NCBI GenBank assembly: GCA_015345905.1
Contig: JADDTR010000005.1
Location: forward strand, 868,001 to 932,000
Direction: 5' to 3'
Length of the DNA stretch: 64,000 nt
From: Aotearoamyces nothofagi
Taxonomy: Eukaryota; Ascomycota; Leotiomycetes; Leotiales; Tympanidaceae
Part shown: positions 22,949-34,003 of the stretch, piece by piece
How positions within the stretch are numbered: position 1 is the stretch's first letter
Layout: every line of letters starts with the position of its first letter
Program-made: the position numbers and the translations under genes
The notes under the pieces: generated by a model
Seen by the model: the letters and a program-made list of their open reading frames with translations, nothing else
Databases searched by the model: none
What the model was told of the DNA's origin: nothing

Positions 22949-24099
22949 TTAAGAAGACTTCTTAGCTGCTGGAGGAGCCTGGCTGCCGTTGACATATCTT
23001 CCGAGATCAGTGGCATCGTGGAATTGTCTGGCGAAACCCTTAATAGTCTCCCACACCTGTCTTGCAGCTGGAGGCGTTCCTTGTCCACCAACAAGAGCAT
23101 CAACGCGTGCAGTCAATTGTCTGAACTGGCCTTGAACAAAGCTGCTCTGGGCGAATCTGGCACGAACGAATGCAGTGTAGATACCAAGGAGGATCCAAGA
23201 GCCCTTAGTGAAAATGATAGCGGAGCCAAGGATACGGAACCATAGGAAAACCTCGAGAATAGCAACAAGACCCATGGAAAGATCATAGTATTCCTTGACG
23301 AACTTTCCAATAGCATCTGCAATAGCGCTGTTCTTGTAAGTTGGCTTAGAGGAAGGAGATGCACCTGCAGCTGGGGCAACGGCCTGAGGTGGCTGGAATG
23401 TTGGAATCAGGTTCGTGCGGGTATAAGTCGCAACATGGAAGATGGAGTAAACAGCGTATGGGAGCAAGGCGAGAGGGTACTGGGGAGAGAATAGCCAGAC
23501 AAGAGCCAACGCTTGAAAAGGAATAATTAGCGATAAGCTCGAAAGAACACGCTGGAAGCTGCGGAATTGAATTACCTAGGTATTGCACGTTCTCATCAGC
23601 GACCAAAGACAGAAGGCTCTGCTGAGGTTTGGCACCAGCCCTCGTACGAGCGCGGAAAGCCTTATAGACAACAATGCCGTAGGTCGACGCAGCTGCGACG
23701 AAGGCAAAGCGGTAGGAGAATTTAGCCATTCCGGAGTAGTAGTTGAAAGTAAAATAGGACAGTCCATATCGCAGAGTGGAAAAGAGGAGGGCAAGGTGCC
23801 TAGAGGTTGATTGTCAGTACTAGCCATCTCACCAATAAAACATGCGATCCTGCAGGAACCCAAGCTCCAGTGCAGAAATCGAGATGCGCGCATAACGTGC
23901 GCAGGTCCGGCTGTCTACACTACTCTTGAAAATCGAGTCTGAAGGAAATTCAACATACCCAGCAAACCAGCCAACTATGTCTCAGTCAGCACGCAACTCG
24001 CTGAGAGCTATGCAGGAGGAGAAACGTACATTGTAGGGTTTGAGCAAGAGCAAGCAGGCGCTGCTGGAATGGCAGTCCTGCGGAAGGTGGTGGCGCCAT
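22949..24099 (-). CDS. POM33/Per33 (TMEM33) family nuclear-pore and ER membrane protein
   Basis: Membrane protein of the Pom33/TMEM33 family, linked to nuclear pore distribution and ER membrane shape. Minus-strand exons are 24030..24099, 23959..23974, 23576..23799 and 22949..23511, giving 290 residues. The second coding exon is only 16 bases, coding for part of FGWFAG. Joined, the start reads MAPPPSAGLPFQQRLLALAQ and runs into HLALLFSTLRYGLSYFTFNYY, a conserved family block, then ALALVWLFSPQYPLALLPYAVYS over the last splice. Three or four hydrophobic segments and an amphipathic C-terminal region (RQFHDATDLGRYVNGSQ) fit the family. All junctions are phase-consistent. Confidence 0.9.
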
Positions 24100-24909
24100 T
24101 GCGTGAGACTCTATTATAGAGGTTGAGAGAAGTAAAGACGCTGTATATCTTATCTTGTTGCTGGAGCTGTCCGATGGAGAAGTGTGGTGAGGATCAAGAG
24201 GTGTCGTTTAAGGAAGAAGTTGATTAATCGGTGGCCTTAGCAGGCTGGAAGATGGCTGGTGAAAGTCAGTCTAAGGACCCTGTCAGGTCTGGCGTCACCG
24301 ACGATTTGCCCGGCAGCAGCAACGCGGAGAAAGCGATTACTTACGATTGCGATTTCCGTAACAAACGTCTGGCGTTTGCGAGGTCGTAGAGAATAGATGG
24401 ACAATGTAGGCAGCTTCACGTAGAAAAATAAGTCGATATTAGCATTGCGTGTTTGTATAGTTTTTGTAGGTTTGTAGGTTTGTAGGTTTGCAGTAGGGCA
24501 ATTCTTCTGCCTTGGTTCATGGGCGAGCCGCCAGGTCAAGCCTCAAAGTGCGTCATCGGTCTTTCGCTGCGCCGGGCGCAAGCTCAGGTCACTGCGAGCA
24601 GGTACGTAACGTCGGTCGACCATGCCACAACCCAGATATCTTTGGCACGTGCTCACAGCAACAGGCAGCATGTCACGGTCGAAGTGATCGAGGATTGAGG
24701 GACAAACCCAGATGCTCACATCCTTATCAGTCGACTCATTATTGCCATACATAGGTGGCTTCGCACTTTATAGCACTGCAATTCTTCATCGCATAAAACA
24801 TACTCGAGCAATGCACTACTATTAATCTGAGTGTGGTATCAACCTTTCCAGCGCCAGACTCCAGAACCAGAACCCCTGGCATAAGCAACGCCCATCTAGG
24901 GCGATTTTT
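24100..24909. other. Intergenic between POM33-like start and CTK2-like 3' end
   Basis: About 0.8 kb. No supported gene. It includes a short tandem octamer repeat at 24461-24492. Confidence 0.5.
24461..24492. repeat. Short tandem repeat, GTTTGTAG-type octamer
   Basis: Three near-perfect copies of an 8-bp unit (TTTGTAGG) plus a degenerate one, in non-coding DNA upstream of the POM33-like gene. Confidence 0.8.
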
Positions 24910-26259
24910 TCATCTCCTAGGCCGCTTGAAATCTCGCTCATATCTATCATAACGATCATTGCGCCCATTTCTATCGTCCCTGTGATTGCCTCTATATGAT
25001 GGATTCCTGTGCTCGGGCTCACCGGGCCGCACCGGCTCATCAACTTCAACCTCGTAATCCTCATATTCCACCTTGAAGTATTCCGCAACTATCGCCTTTT
25101 CCATCTTTGCTTGCTTGCCATCTAGCATGAATCTGACGGTACCGTCTTGCCCTCTGACGCCCACCGGTTTTCGACTCGATCCAGAAGACCGTGGACTGAG
25201 TGTAGCTGGTGAAGCCACATCTTTGCCATTTGTCCGTACATCAGATGGGCTCGCAGGAGTAATGGGCGTCTTTGGCGTTTTGATATTCGACTTAACGCCA
25301 TTCACCTTGTTCTCTTTCCAGTCGGTATATCTCGATAGTTTGCGCTCTTCGGCCTCCTGATTCAAGGTGATTCTGATGTTGATGAATCTCTCAATATTGT
25401 ACATGGGTCCGATGATCGTTGATTTTTGGAAATGGGTATAGAGGTCTAGTAGGTCTAGCATGGCCTCCATAATCTGGTGTCGATCTGCCCTCCATTTGCT
25501 ATGCCATGGCGCCTTCTCGCAACGAATGTTATCAACTTGCTTATCCATAACTCTAGTTGTAAGTTCCAAACACGCGAAAGCCATGACAGCACTTGTCTGT
25601 TTGAGAGGCGAAAAAGTGCGGTATAGGTCGAGCATCATGTTGTATCCAGTACGCACCACATCGTTTTCCAATTCGCACCGCTTACCAAGCTTCAAGAGGT
25701 ATTTCTGAGGATATCGATTTCGGTAGTCGAACCCTGATGCTTCAAGCATAAGCCGCTCGAGTCCGATGATAGTCTTTGATGGGCCCTCAAAAACGCCATC
25801 ATCGGGGGTTAGATGATCAGACGGTGCCACCTTCAGATTGTGTGACGCGCAGAGGATCTCTTTCGACTTCTTTAAGGTATCTTCAATCTTGCAAGCCGTG
25901 AAGAGAGCTGCCGCGGCTGCATCTGCGTATTGGTACTCGCTATCTTTGTGAACAAGGCGGAATTTGTGGTAATATATGGCAGCGGTGTCGAACGTTCGTA
26001 CAGGACTGCAACAAGTCAGCAACTATCCCAGAGATACTATACAACAGACAGCCATTACATACAGCTGCAAAGCCCTTCTCGTCTCATCTATCCATTGTAT
26101 CCCCTGCAATCTAAAACTATCCTCTCTCGCCGGGTTTGTGCCGGTCGCGATAATCTGCCCCTGAACTTTCTGCTCAAAGATGTACGGCTTGGCGACGTGA
26201 ATGTACGATGGATGAGGCCCAAGCTGATCAGTCGCAAGGGTTACTGCTGCTGGTGCCAT
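24910..26259 (-). CDS. Cyclin, CTD-kinase beta subunit (Ctk2 / cyclin K-like)
   Basis: Regulatory cyclin of a kinase that phosphorylates the RNA polymerase II C-terminal domain (Ctk1-Ctk2-Ctk3; fission yeast Lsc1). Exons on the minus strand are 26063..26259 and 24910..26005, giving 430 residues. The cyclin box covers roughly residues 45-240: GIQWIDETRRALQLPVRTFDTA (spanning the splice), YHKFRL, YADAAAAALFTACKIEDT, LKKSKEILCA, then the second fold GFDYRNRYPQKYLLK and MAFACLELTTR. The C-terminus is low-complexity, Pro/Ser/Thr then Arg/Asp-rich (NDRYDRYERDFKRPRR). I start at the ATG at 26259 (MAPAAVTLA); an in-frame ATG at 26319 would add 20 residues with no resemblance. Confidence 0.9.
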
Positions 26260-26554
26260 AGTGATTGCTATGATTATCGTGTCTAGAGCACGACGAAAGG
26301 CTTTGATGTGATTCGACAACTAGGGCGAGGCTGGCGCTAAACGCGGCTACATCTGGTTGGCTGGCCGAAGACAGCTTGGTGGCGAGTACTAAGCCTCCAT
26401 GACTTCAGTACAGCGGAACCCAGCACACTGAAACTCTCCCTAACAGTGACCGAGGACATCGAAATAAAGGGCTGGTAGCTAGGCCAAGAGTACGCTTAAA
26501 GAAGCACTTTATAACCCTCGATTTTCTACGATACGCTGCGGTAGCTATTTCGAG

Positions 26555-27529
26555 ATGCATTCTATCCTAAGCATCGTCACTTCCCTAGCAACTGCAACCC
26601 TCGCAAGCAGTTCCATTATCCTCGCCCCTTCCTCCTCCGATAGCGATGCGACCCCACTACCTCTCGTGATCTGGCATGGCTTGGGGGACAACTACGCCGC
26701 GGACGGAATCGCCTCTGTTGGCTCTCTGGCCGAAGACATTCACCCCGGCACATTCATCTACAACATCCGAGTCGACGAAAGCGCATCAGCCGACCAGCGC
26801 GGAACCTTTTTCGGCAACGTGACAGCACAACTAGAGAAAGTCTGCGATGACCTTGCCTCCCATCCCATCCTGTCTACCGCTCCTGCTATCGATGCATTAG
26901 GCTTTTCACAGGGCGGTCAGTTCCTGCGTGGCTATATCGAGAGATGCAACTTTCCTCCCGTGCGGAGCCTGGTCACCTTTGGAAGCCAGCACAACGGCAT
27001 CAGCGAGTTCCAGAAGTGTGGAACAACAGACTGGCTGTGTCATAGTGCGAGCGCTTTGCTGAAGAGCAACACTTGGTCGTCGTTTGTGCAATCGAGACTT
27101 GTACCAGCACAGTATTACCGCGACCCAGAGGATCTGGAGAATTACTTGGAGCACTCCAACTTTCTGGCCGACATCAACAATGAGCGCATTTTGAAGAACA
27201 AGAAGTATAAGGAGAACTTGCTCAAGCTGGAGAACTTTGTTATGTATCTATTCGATGATGATACCACCGTGGTGCCTAAGGAGACAGGCTGGTTTGCCGA
27301 GGTCAATGGGACAGAGGTGACAGGGTTGAGGAACCGGGCAATTTATAAGGAGGATTGGCTAGGACTCAAGGAGTTGGATGAGAAAGGAGCTTTGAAGTTT
27401 GAGACTACAGAAGGTGGTCATATGACACTGACGGATCAGGTGCTGAGTGACGTGTTCAAGAAGTACATGGGACCGGAGGTGAAGATCTCCAAACAGGGAT
27501 CAAGCAATCAGGAACAGGAAGAGTTGTAG
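26555..27529 (+). CDS. Palmitoyl-protein thioesterase (PPT1-like)
   Basis: Removes palmitate from S-acylated proteins, in vacuole/lysosome-type compartments. A single exon of 324 residues. Residues 1-20 are a signal peptide. The alpha/beta-hydrolase fold shows LVIWHGLGDN with the oxyanion region, the nucleophile Ser118 in GFSQGG, Asp at 234-236 (FDDDTTVVPKE) and His289 in TEGGHM. Family blocks FNPPVRSLVTFGSQHNGI-like (here FPPVRSLVTFGSQHNGI), VPAQYYRDP and NERILKNKKYKEN are clear. Length is near human PPT1 (306). It converges on the L1-domain gene. Confidence 0.95.
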   Translation: MHSILSIVTSLATATLASSSIILAPSSSDSDATPLPLVIWHGLGDNYAADGIASVGSLAEDIHPGTFIYNIRVDESASADQRGTFFGNVTAQLEKVCDDLASHPILSTAPAIDALGFSQGGQFLRGYIERCNFPPVRSLVTFGSQHNGISEFQKCGTTDWLCHSASALLKSNTWSSFVQSRLVPAQYYRDPEDLENYLEHSNFLADINNERILKNKKYKENLLKLENFVMYLFDDDTTVVPKETGWFAEVNGTEVTGLRNRAIYKEDWLGLKELDEKGALKFETTEGGHMTLTDQVLSDVFKKYMGPEVKISKQGSSNQEQEEL

Positions 27530-27670
27530 TTTTGAATCCTTAAATTTCTTATAATGCTAGTACCATCTTTTTGTTCCCATCAATCTGAAAGCCATAGTGC
27601 AAATAATAGAGCCCTTTGTCAATACTCCACAGCGCCATATAATTCTCGTTAAGTAGAATACCCAGGACAC

Positions 27671-28971
27671 TTAAGCACCAGCTGCCTTTCTCTTCTTGCT
27701 TTTGACAGCAGCCTTGGCCTTGGTAGCCTTGGGCACAGTAGCTTCCTCCTCTACACTCTTCGCCGCCTCCTCCTTTTGCTTCCTCAACTTCTCCTTTCGG
27801 AGCGCAATCTCCTTGTCAAGATTCGTGTCATTGCTCTCTGGCACCTTAGCCGTCTTTGCCTTCTTCTCTGGCTTTGTTTCCTCACCAGCAGCTGCGTCAA
27901 TGGCCTTACGCTTCCGACCGACATTGGGAACCTCAGTACCAGGGGTAATAGTAGGTACTGCTTCTGGTGCATCCTCAAGCACATCGGCATTCTCAGTCCA
28001 CAGCTCGTCGGCGAGCCAGATTGGCAACGCCGCGGTGTTGGGGCCTTTGATATGGATTGCTCGAACGCCTCTCCATTTCTGAGGCACAAACTTTGAAATG
28101 AGCTCGTTTGCAACAGCTTCAACGTTCTCGGCAATCTCTTCTCCGCTCCATCCTGCGAGGCCAATCCTAACTGATGTCTGTGTGGAAGGTGAAAGAGCAA
28201 CAAGAGCGGTTCGGAAGGTCTTCTCAATCTCGGCCGCGAGCTTCTTTGGCTCGATGGTATCCTTAGTGATACCTTCACCCTTTGCTCTAGCTATTCTCTT
28301 GCCTTCGCTCCTGGGTGCGGGTGCCTGCATTGAGATTGGAACTGGTCGCTTGGCGGAAGACTTGTAGAAAGTTTTGCCAAGAAGCTTTGGTAGTTGAGTG
28401 ATGATTCGGTCGTCGGCAAGGAAGATATCATGCTCAGCCACCAGCTGTCTTTGCGCTTCATACTGATGGTACTTCGCCTTGATTTTCTTGACATCAATTA
28501 CTCGAGTGATGCGGGCGGCTAATTCAGCAGGGAAAGCCGGAGATGCGACAATATCCTTGTATGCACGCTGAGGGTCGGCAGTGATTAAACAAATCGTCGT
28601 AGTGGATGAGGTGTTGAGAGGGTGGGGAAGAGCGATCTTTCCTGGCTTTAATCTCTTCTTGTCGACGATATGCTTCTTGGTTGTGAGAGTCAGCCAGACT
28701 GGCGTCTCATTGATTTCGTCATCCTCATCACCCTCCGCGTCTGTAAGTAAGCTACGCTTTCCGGTCTTTGCTGCTGATTCCTTGTCGCTGGTCTTAATGA
28801 ACTTAAGCAGGGCTCGAGAAGCTTTTAGTGTCTAGCGGGGAGATCAGTTGAAAGTTCTTATCGTATATCCCTAGAGGAACGCAAGGACTCAAAACATACC
28901 TGGCTACCATCAAGCTGATATGGCGACCCGCTTGTGGCCTTTGTGGTCAATGAGGCAGAAGTTTGAGCCAT
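27671..28971 (-). CDS. Ribosomal L1-domain ribosome biogenesis protein (Cic1/Utp30 type)
   Basis: Nucleolar factor of the ribosomal L1p/L10e superfamily, of the kind that associates with pre-ribosomes (yeast Cic1/Nsa3 and Utp30). Exons on the minus strand are 28900..28971 and 27671..28831, giving 410 residues. The start MAQTSASLTTKATSG joins through a 68-bp intron to TLKASRALLKFI. The domain continues through VWLTLTTKKHIVDKKRLKP, IALPHPL, ICLITADPQ and FLADDRIITQLPKLLGKTFY, all typical. The last 90 residues are Lys/Glu/Ala-rich with runs such as KKAKTAK and KSKKRKAAG, fitting a nucleolar tail. Which of the two yeast proteins it matches best I cannot tell. Confidence 0.9.
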
Positions 28972-30086
28972 TGTGAAAATTTATGTGGTTGTTGAGCTGC
29001 TCTTCTTCACGAAAGATAACTTTTCGACAAGTTGAAATTTCTAAGACGTCGGCGGATTAAGCTCCGACTCTGCACTTGTGGCGGAAATGGGCGACCGAAC
29101 AAATTCACATTTATATGTACAGTACATCACTCACGTGCAGCGCAACTCGGCATGCTTGCATGCATGCAATGCAGTCGATAGTAGTGTCTGAAAGTGAAGG
29201 ACTGTAGCAGTAAATTAGCCTGCATCTAAATCTATAATAGTTCTCGATTCCTATTTCATTTTCTACATTGCTATAGAAATTATTAACTGATGCCGATACC
29301 TTCCTCCACGTGCAAAGTCCACAGCGCATGAGGTTCAGCGGTTCGACAAGGTTCATAGTTGAAGGAGGAAGGTATATGATATGCAGCTGGTGCAATGGAT
29401 AGTGTGTCAGAAAGAACATACCAGTGTCGCGCCCGACCAAGATTGTCTCGTCACCCGCGCTGAATTGTGCTCTGCATTGCATTAGTAGCGTGTAGAGACC
29501 GCGATTTGAAGAGGTTGGGTGAGAGCGAGATTGTATGAGAACCGAGGCGCGTTTTATCCACTCGTCAATCTGGCGGGCGTCAACGCCCCAAAATCAATGG
29601 ATTGGAGTATAGAATTATATAAGGCTAAATAAACTTCAATTAGGAAGACATGCAAGAGCAGCTTCAAAATATCTAAATACATGTTGCGACAAGTAGAATA
29701 GTGGTTTGTCTCCATGCGTCATCTGTGCAGTTATGCATACCCGAAGGTTTAGGCGACTATGTAAATGCACGCTTCCTCCTAGTGCGAGACGCGCTGAGAT
29801 ACCGCGTTGTAACTCCACCTGAGATTCATTCTTCCTGGCACACGACCGCGGTCCTGACCTCAAATGCCAATGGTCTCTCTCCCTTGACCTTCTTTCTTCA
29901 CAGAAACATTCTATGGGACGTTTTTATATGCCTTCGTCACTTCTCAATCATATAACTCCGTGATATCAACCTAGGTGTAGCCGCCTTTGACCATCGCGTC
30001 GAGGACGCGCTGCTACATCCTTCCCACATTCTCAGCAATTAAATTACAGATAAGAATCCAGCTTCCCCCAGCTGTTGACTTCTGCC
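28972..30086. other. Divergent intergenic region, L1-domain gene / FHA gene
   Basis: About 1.1 kb. A minus-strand frame stays open from about 29590 to 29111. Its left part is AT-rich and unlike coding sequence, and I recognise no family, so I do not call it a gene. A C/T-rich leader precedes 30087. Confidence 0.5.
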
Positions 30087-31687
30087 ATGATGGATTCCTC
30101 TCCCAGCAAAATTAATATGCTGCCCTCATTACCATCAACGGCCGGCGTAAAAAGACCAGCACCGTCTCTACTTCCGGCCTTCGAACCACTTTCTTCCTCA
30201 CCGGGGTTTCCCCGTCCTTCGAAAAGGGCTCGGCCTTCACCTTCACAGCGAGATGCTTTCCTGAAATATCCAACGCCGGTACCAACATCAACCACGGGGA
30301 TTTTATCTTCCTCGCCGCCACGAGTCCATATCGGCAGACCTGGTATACAGCGAACTCAATCAGCAGTCACAGAGAGGGCGCCTCTTTCTGCTGTTCCGTC
30401 CGTCACGCTCTCTGAAAATGGAGATGACCTTCTCATGGGAAGATCGAGCAACTCATCTCACTACCAATTATCTGCCAACCGCCTTATTTCTCGCGTTCAC
30501 GTCAAAGCAAGGTATATCCCAGCAACTGAACCTCTCGAGCCGAATAAGGTGGAAATTATATGCATGGGTTGGAATGGAGTGAAGGTACATTGCGAGAGTA
30601 GTACATGGGAACTGGGAAAGGGAGATAGCTTCACTTCGGCCACCGAATCGGCAGAGATAATGCTCGATGTCCAAGATGCACGCGTCATAATCGCGTGGCC
30701 ATCTCGCGAGCGTACTGCAGCTATATCCGACGACTCGTGGGATGAGGATTCTCCAAGGAGTCGTATTACTGCAATTAATGCCCGCGGTCAAGGGGTCCAG
30801 TCAAGTCCACTCCGTATGGGCCAACGCCTGATTTCTCCAGAATCTCCAACCCCTGCAGGACCGTCAACAGGTACCGACTTATCCAGCCTCTTCTCTCATA
30901 GTGGCGTGAACGCCACAGTCCAAGTTTATGAAGATGAGAGTTCAGATCTTGAGCAAGAGAAAGAGATTGTTGTGGATCCAGAGGTTTCCATGGCGTCCAC
31001 AGAGGTCCTATCACACCCAACTGATTTCAACGATAGCCAATCTAGCGAACTGAGCGAGCCTGGCGAAGAAGACCCAGATGAAGAAAACGACCCAATTATT
31101 CACTCTTTCGGTCCATTTGGCGCTGATATTTCGTCTCGTATGGCCTCCTTCACTGCTGTAGGATCTCCTGAACAATCAAAGCTTGGCCGTATTTCTGAAG
31201 ATTCATCTGCCTTGTCATCCCCCGAGAAACGATCCGGCTCTGAATCCACTAACGAGGCCGACACCCTTCCAATTGTCAATCATGTTGTTAATCAACTTGC
31301 TTTCTCGCGGTTGTCGTCCACGCCTCTTTCTGTTATCATGAACCATTTGCCTGCCGAACTAAAGGGCACTAGCCCATTGAGTAAAGAGAACCAAGGACTC
31401 ACCAAGATTGATCTCCAGAAGTATATAAATTCGGCATCATGCATCGGCGAGATCCACCGAGAAGGAAAGGACGCGGCAGGGAAGGCACTCGAAAGCGAAT
31501 ACTACTACATCCCTGACGAAGATCAAGATGAGCAACGTCGAGCAGCTGTGGTAGATGGACTTCGAAAACCCAGCTTAAGAAACTGTCGAAAATCGCACAA
31601 GGTATGCTTGCATCATGATCATACTAGTATGGGAATTGCTGACCTGGTGTATAGCAATATTATTGGAAACGACCCAGAACGCCGTGA
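30087..31687 (+). CDS. FHA-domain nuclear protein (Tos4/Plm2-like)
   Basis: Exons are 30087..31601 and 31655..31687, giving 515 residues. The N-terminal ~100 residues are disordered with Ser-Pro pairs and a basic KRARPSPSQR patch, a possible nuclear signal. The forkhead-associated, phosphothreonine-binding domain lies at about residues 110-210: LLMGRSSNSSHYQLS, RLISRVHVKARY, then GWNGVKV and WELGKGDSF. A long acidic Ser/Glu/Asp-rich region follows. The C-terminal block (PLSVIMNHLPAEL... CIGEIHREGKDAAGK...YYYIPDEDQDEQRR) ends in an 11-codon last exon coding QYYWKRPRTP. Yeast Tos4 and Plm2 are cell-cycle regulated FHA proteins; the link is by architecture, not close sequence. Confidence 0.88.
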
Positions 31688-32428
31688 TGATATAAGTGGT
31701 CCCCGGTAGCGGCAACTTGTGCCTGTCGAATGCCTGTATATGATTGCACCCAAGGTCCCCTATGTTTCTCTCCTTCCAGTCAAGATACTCTGCATACCCC
31801 CAGCTGCATAGCGTGGTGTTTGATTATTTCCGTTTCCTCGCCCATCTCCACGTCATGGGGGCAGTGTTGTGCTGGCTCCAGGCCGGAGATGTGCGGCTTG
31901 TCTAGATGTTTAGTTGAAAGGACACAAACTGTAAATAGTTCAAATGGAATGTCTGATGCTTCATAAGTGCCGGCTGCGGCAAACTGGTTCGAGATATAGC
32001 GGTAGTGACAGGTCAACAGGTTCCTGCGTCGTCTGTTGACAGACCTTGTTGTTGTCGATGATGTGTCGGAAAGAAGAAACTCACTAGCCCCACCGGCGCC
32101 TTATCGCCTACCTTGCTCCACACGTGCTTATCAGCTGCCACCCCGGAATCCTCAGGCATCAAGAGTGCTGCGTTACCCCACAAATCACAGGTGCCAATTG
32201 GCAATGGCAATGGGGGATCCCTGCGAGCTGTGCAACTTTGTAACTTGTTTGCCGGCAAGTGCCGCCGGGTTCGTTGCTCTTCGGGGTTCTCGCGGATTCC
32301 CACGGATCCCCAGAACCGCGGCGGCACTGGCAGCAATCGAGACCGCTGAGTGTCATGCCACGCTGCGACTGCCCCCGACTCGTGTTGCACTGCGCCGCCA
32401 CTGCGGCAGCTGACCCCTCGACGATCAG

Positions 32429-32438
32429 TATATAAATT
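32429..32438 (+). promoter_or_regulatory. Candidate TATA box
   Basis: TATATAAATT lies 250 bp before the start codon at 32678 and about 100 bp before a good splice donor in the presumed leader. It is a strong match to the TATA consensus in an otherwise G/C-rich stretch. Confidence 0.45.
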
Positions 32439-32527
32439 GGCCTGCGGCATTGCAACTTCGATTCCAACTGCCATGCGAAGCACTGCAACAACATCCAGTC
32501 ACATGCTGCCTTCTGTGCAGAGCTAAG

Positions 32528-32605
32528 GTGAGCCCACGGTCGAGCCCGCCGCTATCCCGCTGGCCCGCTATCCCCGACCACACTTCCTAACTCTTCCCTT
32601 TACAG
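32528..32605 (+). other. Probable 5'-UTR intron
   Basis: The donor GTGAGC after CTAAG, a CCTAACT branch-like site at about 32586-32592 and the acceptor TTTACAG bound 78 bp upstream of the start codon at 32678. Size and signals match the coding introns of this window. Confidence 0.5.
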
Positions 32606-32677
32606 ACATCAAGAACAAGAACAAGCATCACTACCCCATAGAACTCCTTACCAATAATCACCACCTCAACCACAACT

Positions 32678-33196
32678 ATGTCACAATCACCGTCCCAGTC
32701 CAACCTACCGTCTGGGCCGGACTACAAGTACACACCTTCCTCTGCTCAGTCCACACGCCAGATTCTGGACCCGGATTCCTCTTCTTCCCGCCATCCTGCA
32801 AATCCTTCCGACTACCCTCCGACCACACAATCCACAAGTGCATCATCGCCGGATCTTACCTTCCGGCCTCAGGTCTTCAAACGCTCATCAACCAACTATG
32901 CATCTGCCGACAGGGTAGCACGCGAGCGGCGGGCGAGTGAGACAAGTCAATACCTAGATCAAGAGGAGAGCCCAGATGACGGCCGCCAAGTGCCTGAAGA
33001 TAAAGAGGAGACCGGCACGGGCGGAGCTTCCGTAGGCTGGATGCCCCAGTTCAGGAGACACCAGAGCTTCAGCCAGCAGGATCAGAAGCGCGAGATGCAC
33101 ATGAAGATTGTCAGTGAATACACTGTAGCTCCAGAATTGGGGTTCAGCGAGGAACCAGGTCAGCAGGAGAGATACGATGGCGAACAGAGACGCTGA
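32678..33196 (+). CDS. Small disordered protein of unknown function
   Basis: A single exon of 172 residues, rich in Ser, Pro, Gln, Asp and Glu. The N-terminal half is Ser/Pro/Thr-rich (SQSPSQSNLPSGPDYKYTPS). The more conserved-looking part is a Gly-Trp stretch followed by a charged amphipathic segment (WMPQFRRHQSFSQQDQKRE, MHMKIV). No signal peptide, membrane helix or known domain is visible. The putative TATA box and leader intron support its being a real, perhaps highly expressed gene. I do not recognise a family. Confidence 0.7.
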   Translation: MSQSPSQSNLPSGPDYKYTPSSAQSTRQILDPDSSSSRHPANPSDYPPTTQSTSASSPDLTFRPQVFKRSSTNYASADRVARERRASETSQYLDQEESPDDGRQVPEDKEETGTGGASVGWMPQFRRHQSFSQQDQKREMHMKIVSEYTVAPELGFSEEPGQQERYDGEQRR

Positions 33197-34003
33197 TGGT
33201 CACAGATTCCATATCCGAAGCCTCCTCGAGCTTTGTTACAGGGAGGAGAGGAAGCATTGAAATTAAGAGCTGGGCCGGCATGGACTGAGCTTTTCCCCCA
33301 TCAAATTGAGTGGCATCGAAAATCACATATTTCCACTCTCCGACTAGTATTCATTTTTAATGAGAAGCTTGGTCTGTACGCTGGTCTGTACTCTCTGGTC
33401 TGTACTCTGGTCTGCTTAATGCATTTTCGTCGATGCGGCTCATGACCGAGACTTCGCCCCTATTCCACGGCAATACGTCAGGTGAAACCTTCATATGTTG
33501 TGGTTCCTCGGCGCTGCAAGAGAGCCAAGATAATCATCACCTGTTGTGTTGAATTTGAACGGAAAGGGCGGAAGGGGCTCGGAAGTAGAATGATTGATGC
33601 ATGATGCAATGCACTGTATTATTGGCTGTGTAAATAGCAGGCGAATCAAAGACTCAAGTTGCTTAACTCATCAGAGTGTTCTTACTTGCCAATGACGTAC
33701 CACTGTGAGTTTGTGACATGTGCGTCGCCTTACAGTCCAAATGTCATCCGAAATCATGAGAAGAGTGGAATGCATTCTAATTCATCTAGAGCTGAGTGTA
33801 CTTGACAGTAAGATAGATAAAAAATCAAGAATACAAAGCAAAAGACTCCATACCTAAATCACCATTGCACCAATATCTACATACTCCGTCATAAAAGACT
33901 GTTGCCTAGTCATAAGTGGGGTAGATGTATACCCGATCCCCCGCAGTGAAAATGGTCAGATCAACCCAAAACGCTAGAAATATTGCGTAACCCCTCAAAT
34001 ATC
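33197..34003. other. Convergent intergenic region
   Basis: About 0.8 kb between two 3' ends. It holds a short GGTCTGTACTCT-type repeat near 33371-33411. No gene is seen. Confidence 0.55.

Larger units (their letters stand above)
31688..32677. other. Intergenic with promoter of the small disordered-protein gene
   Basis: About 1 kb. Frames on both strands at 32010-32490 overlap one another and look like G/C artefacts. It contains a TATA-like box at 32429 and a probable 5'-UTR intron, listed separately. Confidence 0.55.

Noticed and set aside
24237-24539. 100-codon minus-strand frame with the GTTTGTAG repeat
   Set aside because: Repeat-driven, no resemblance to known proteins, lies in the upstream region of the POM33-like gene.
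29385-29405. tRNA A-box-like GGTGCAATGGATAGTG
   Set aside because: No matching B box (GTTCRANNC) at the right distance and no acceptor-stem pairing, on either strand.
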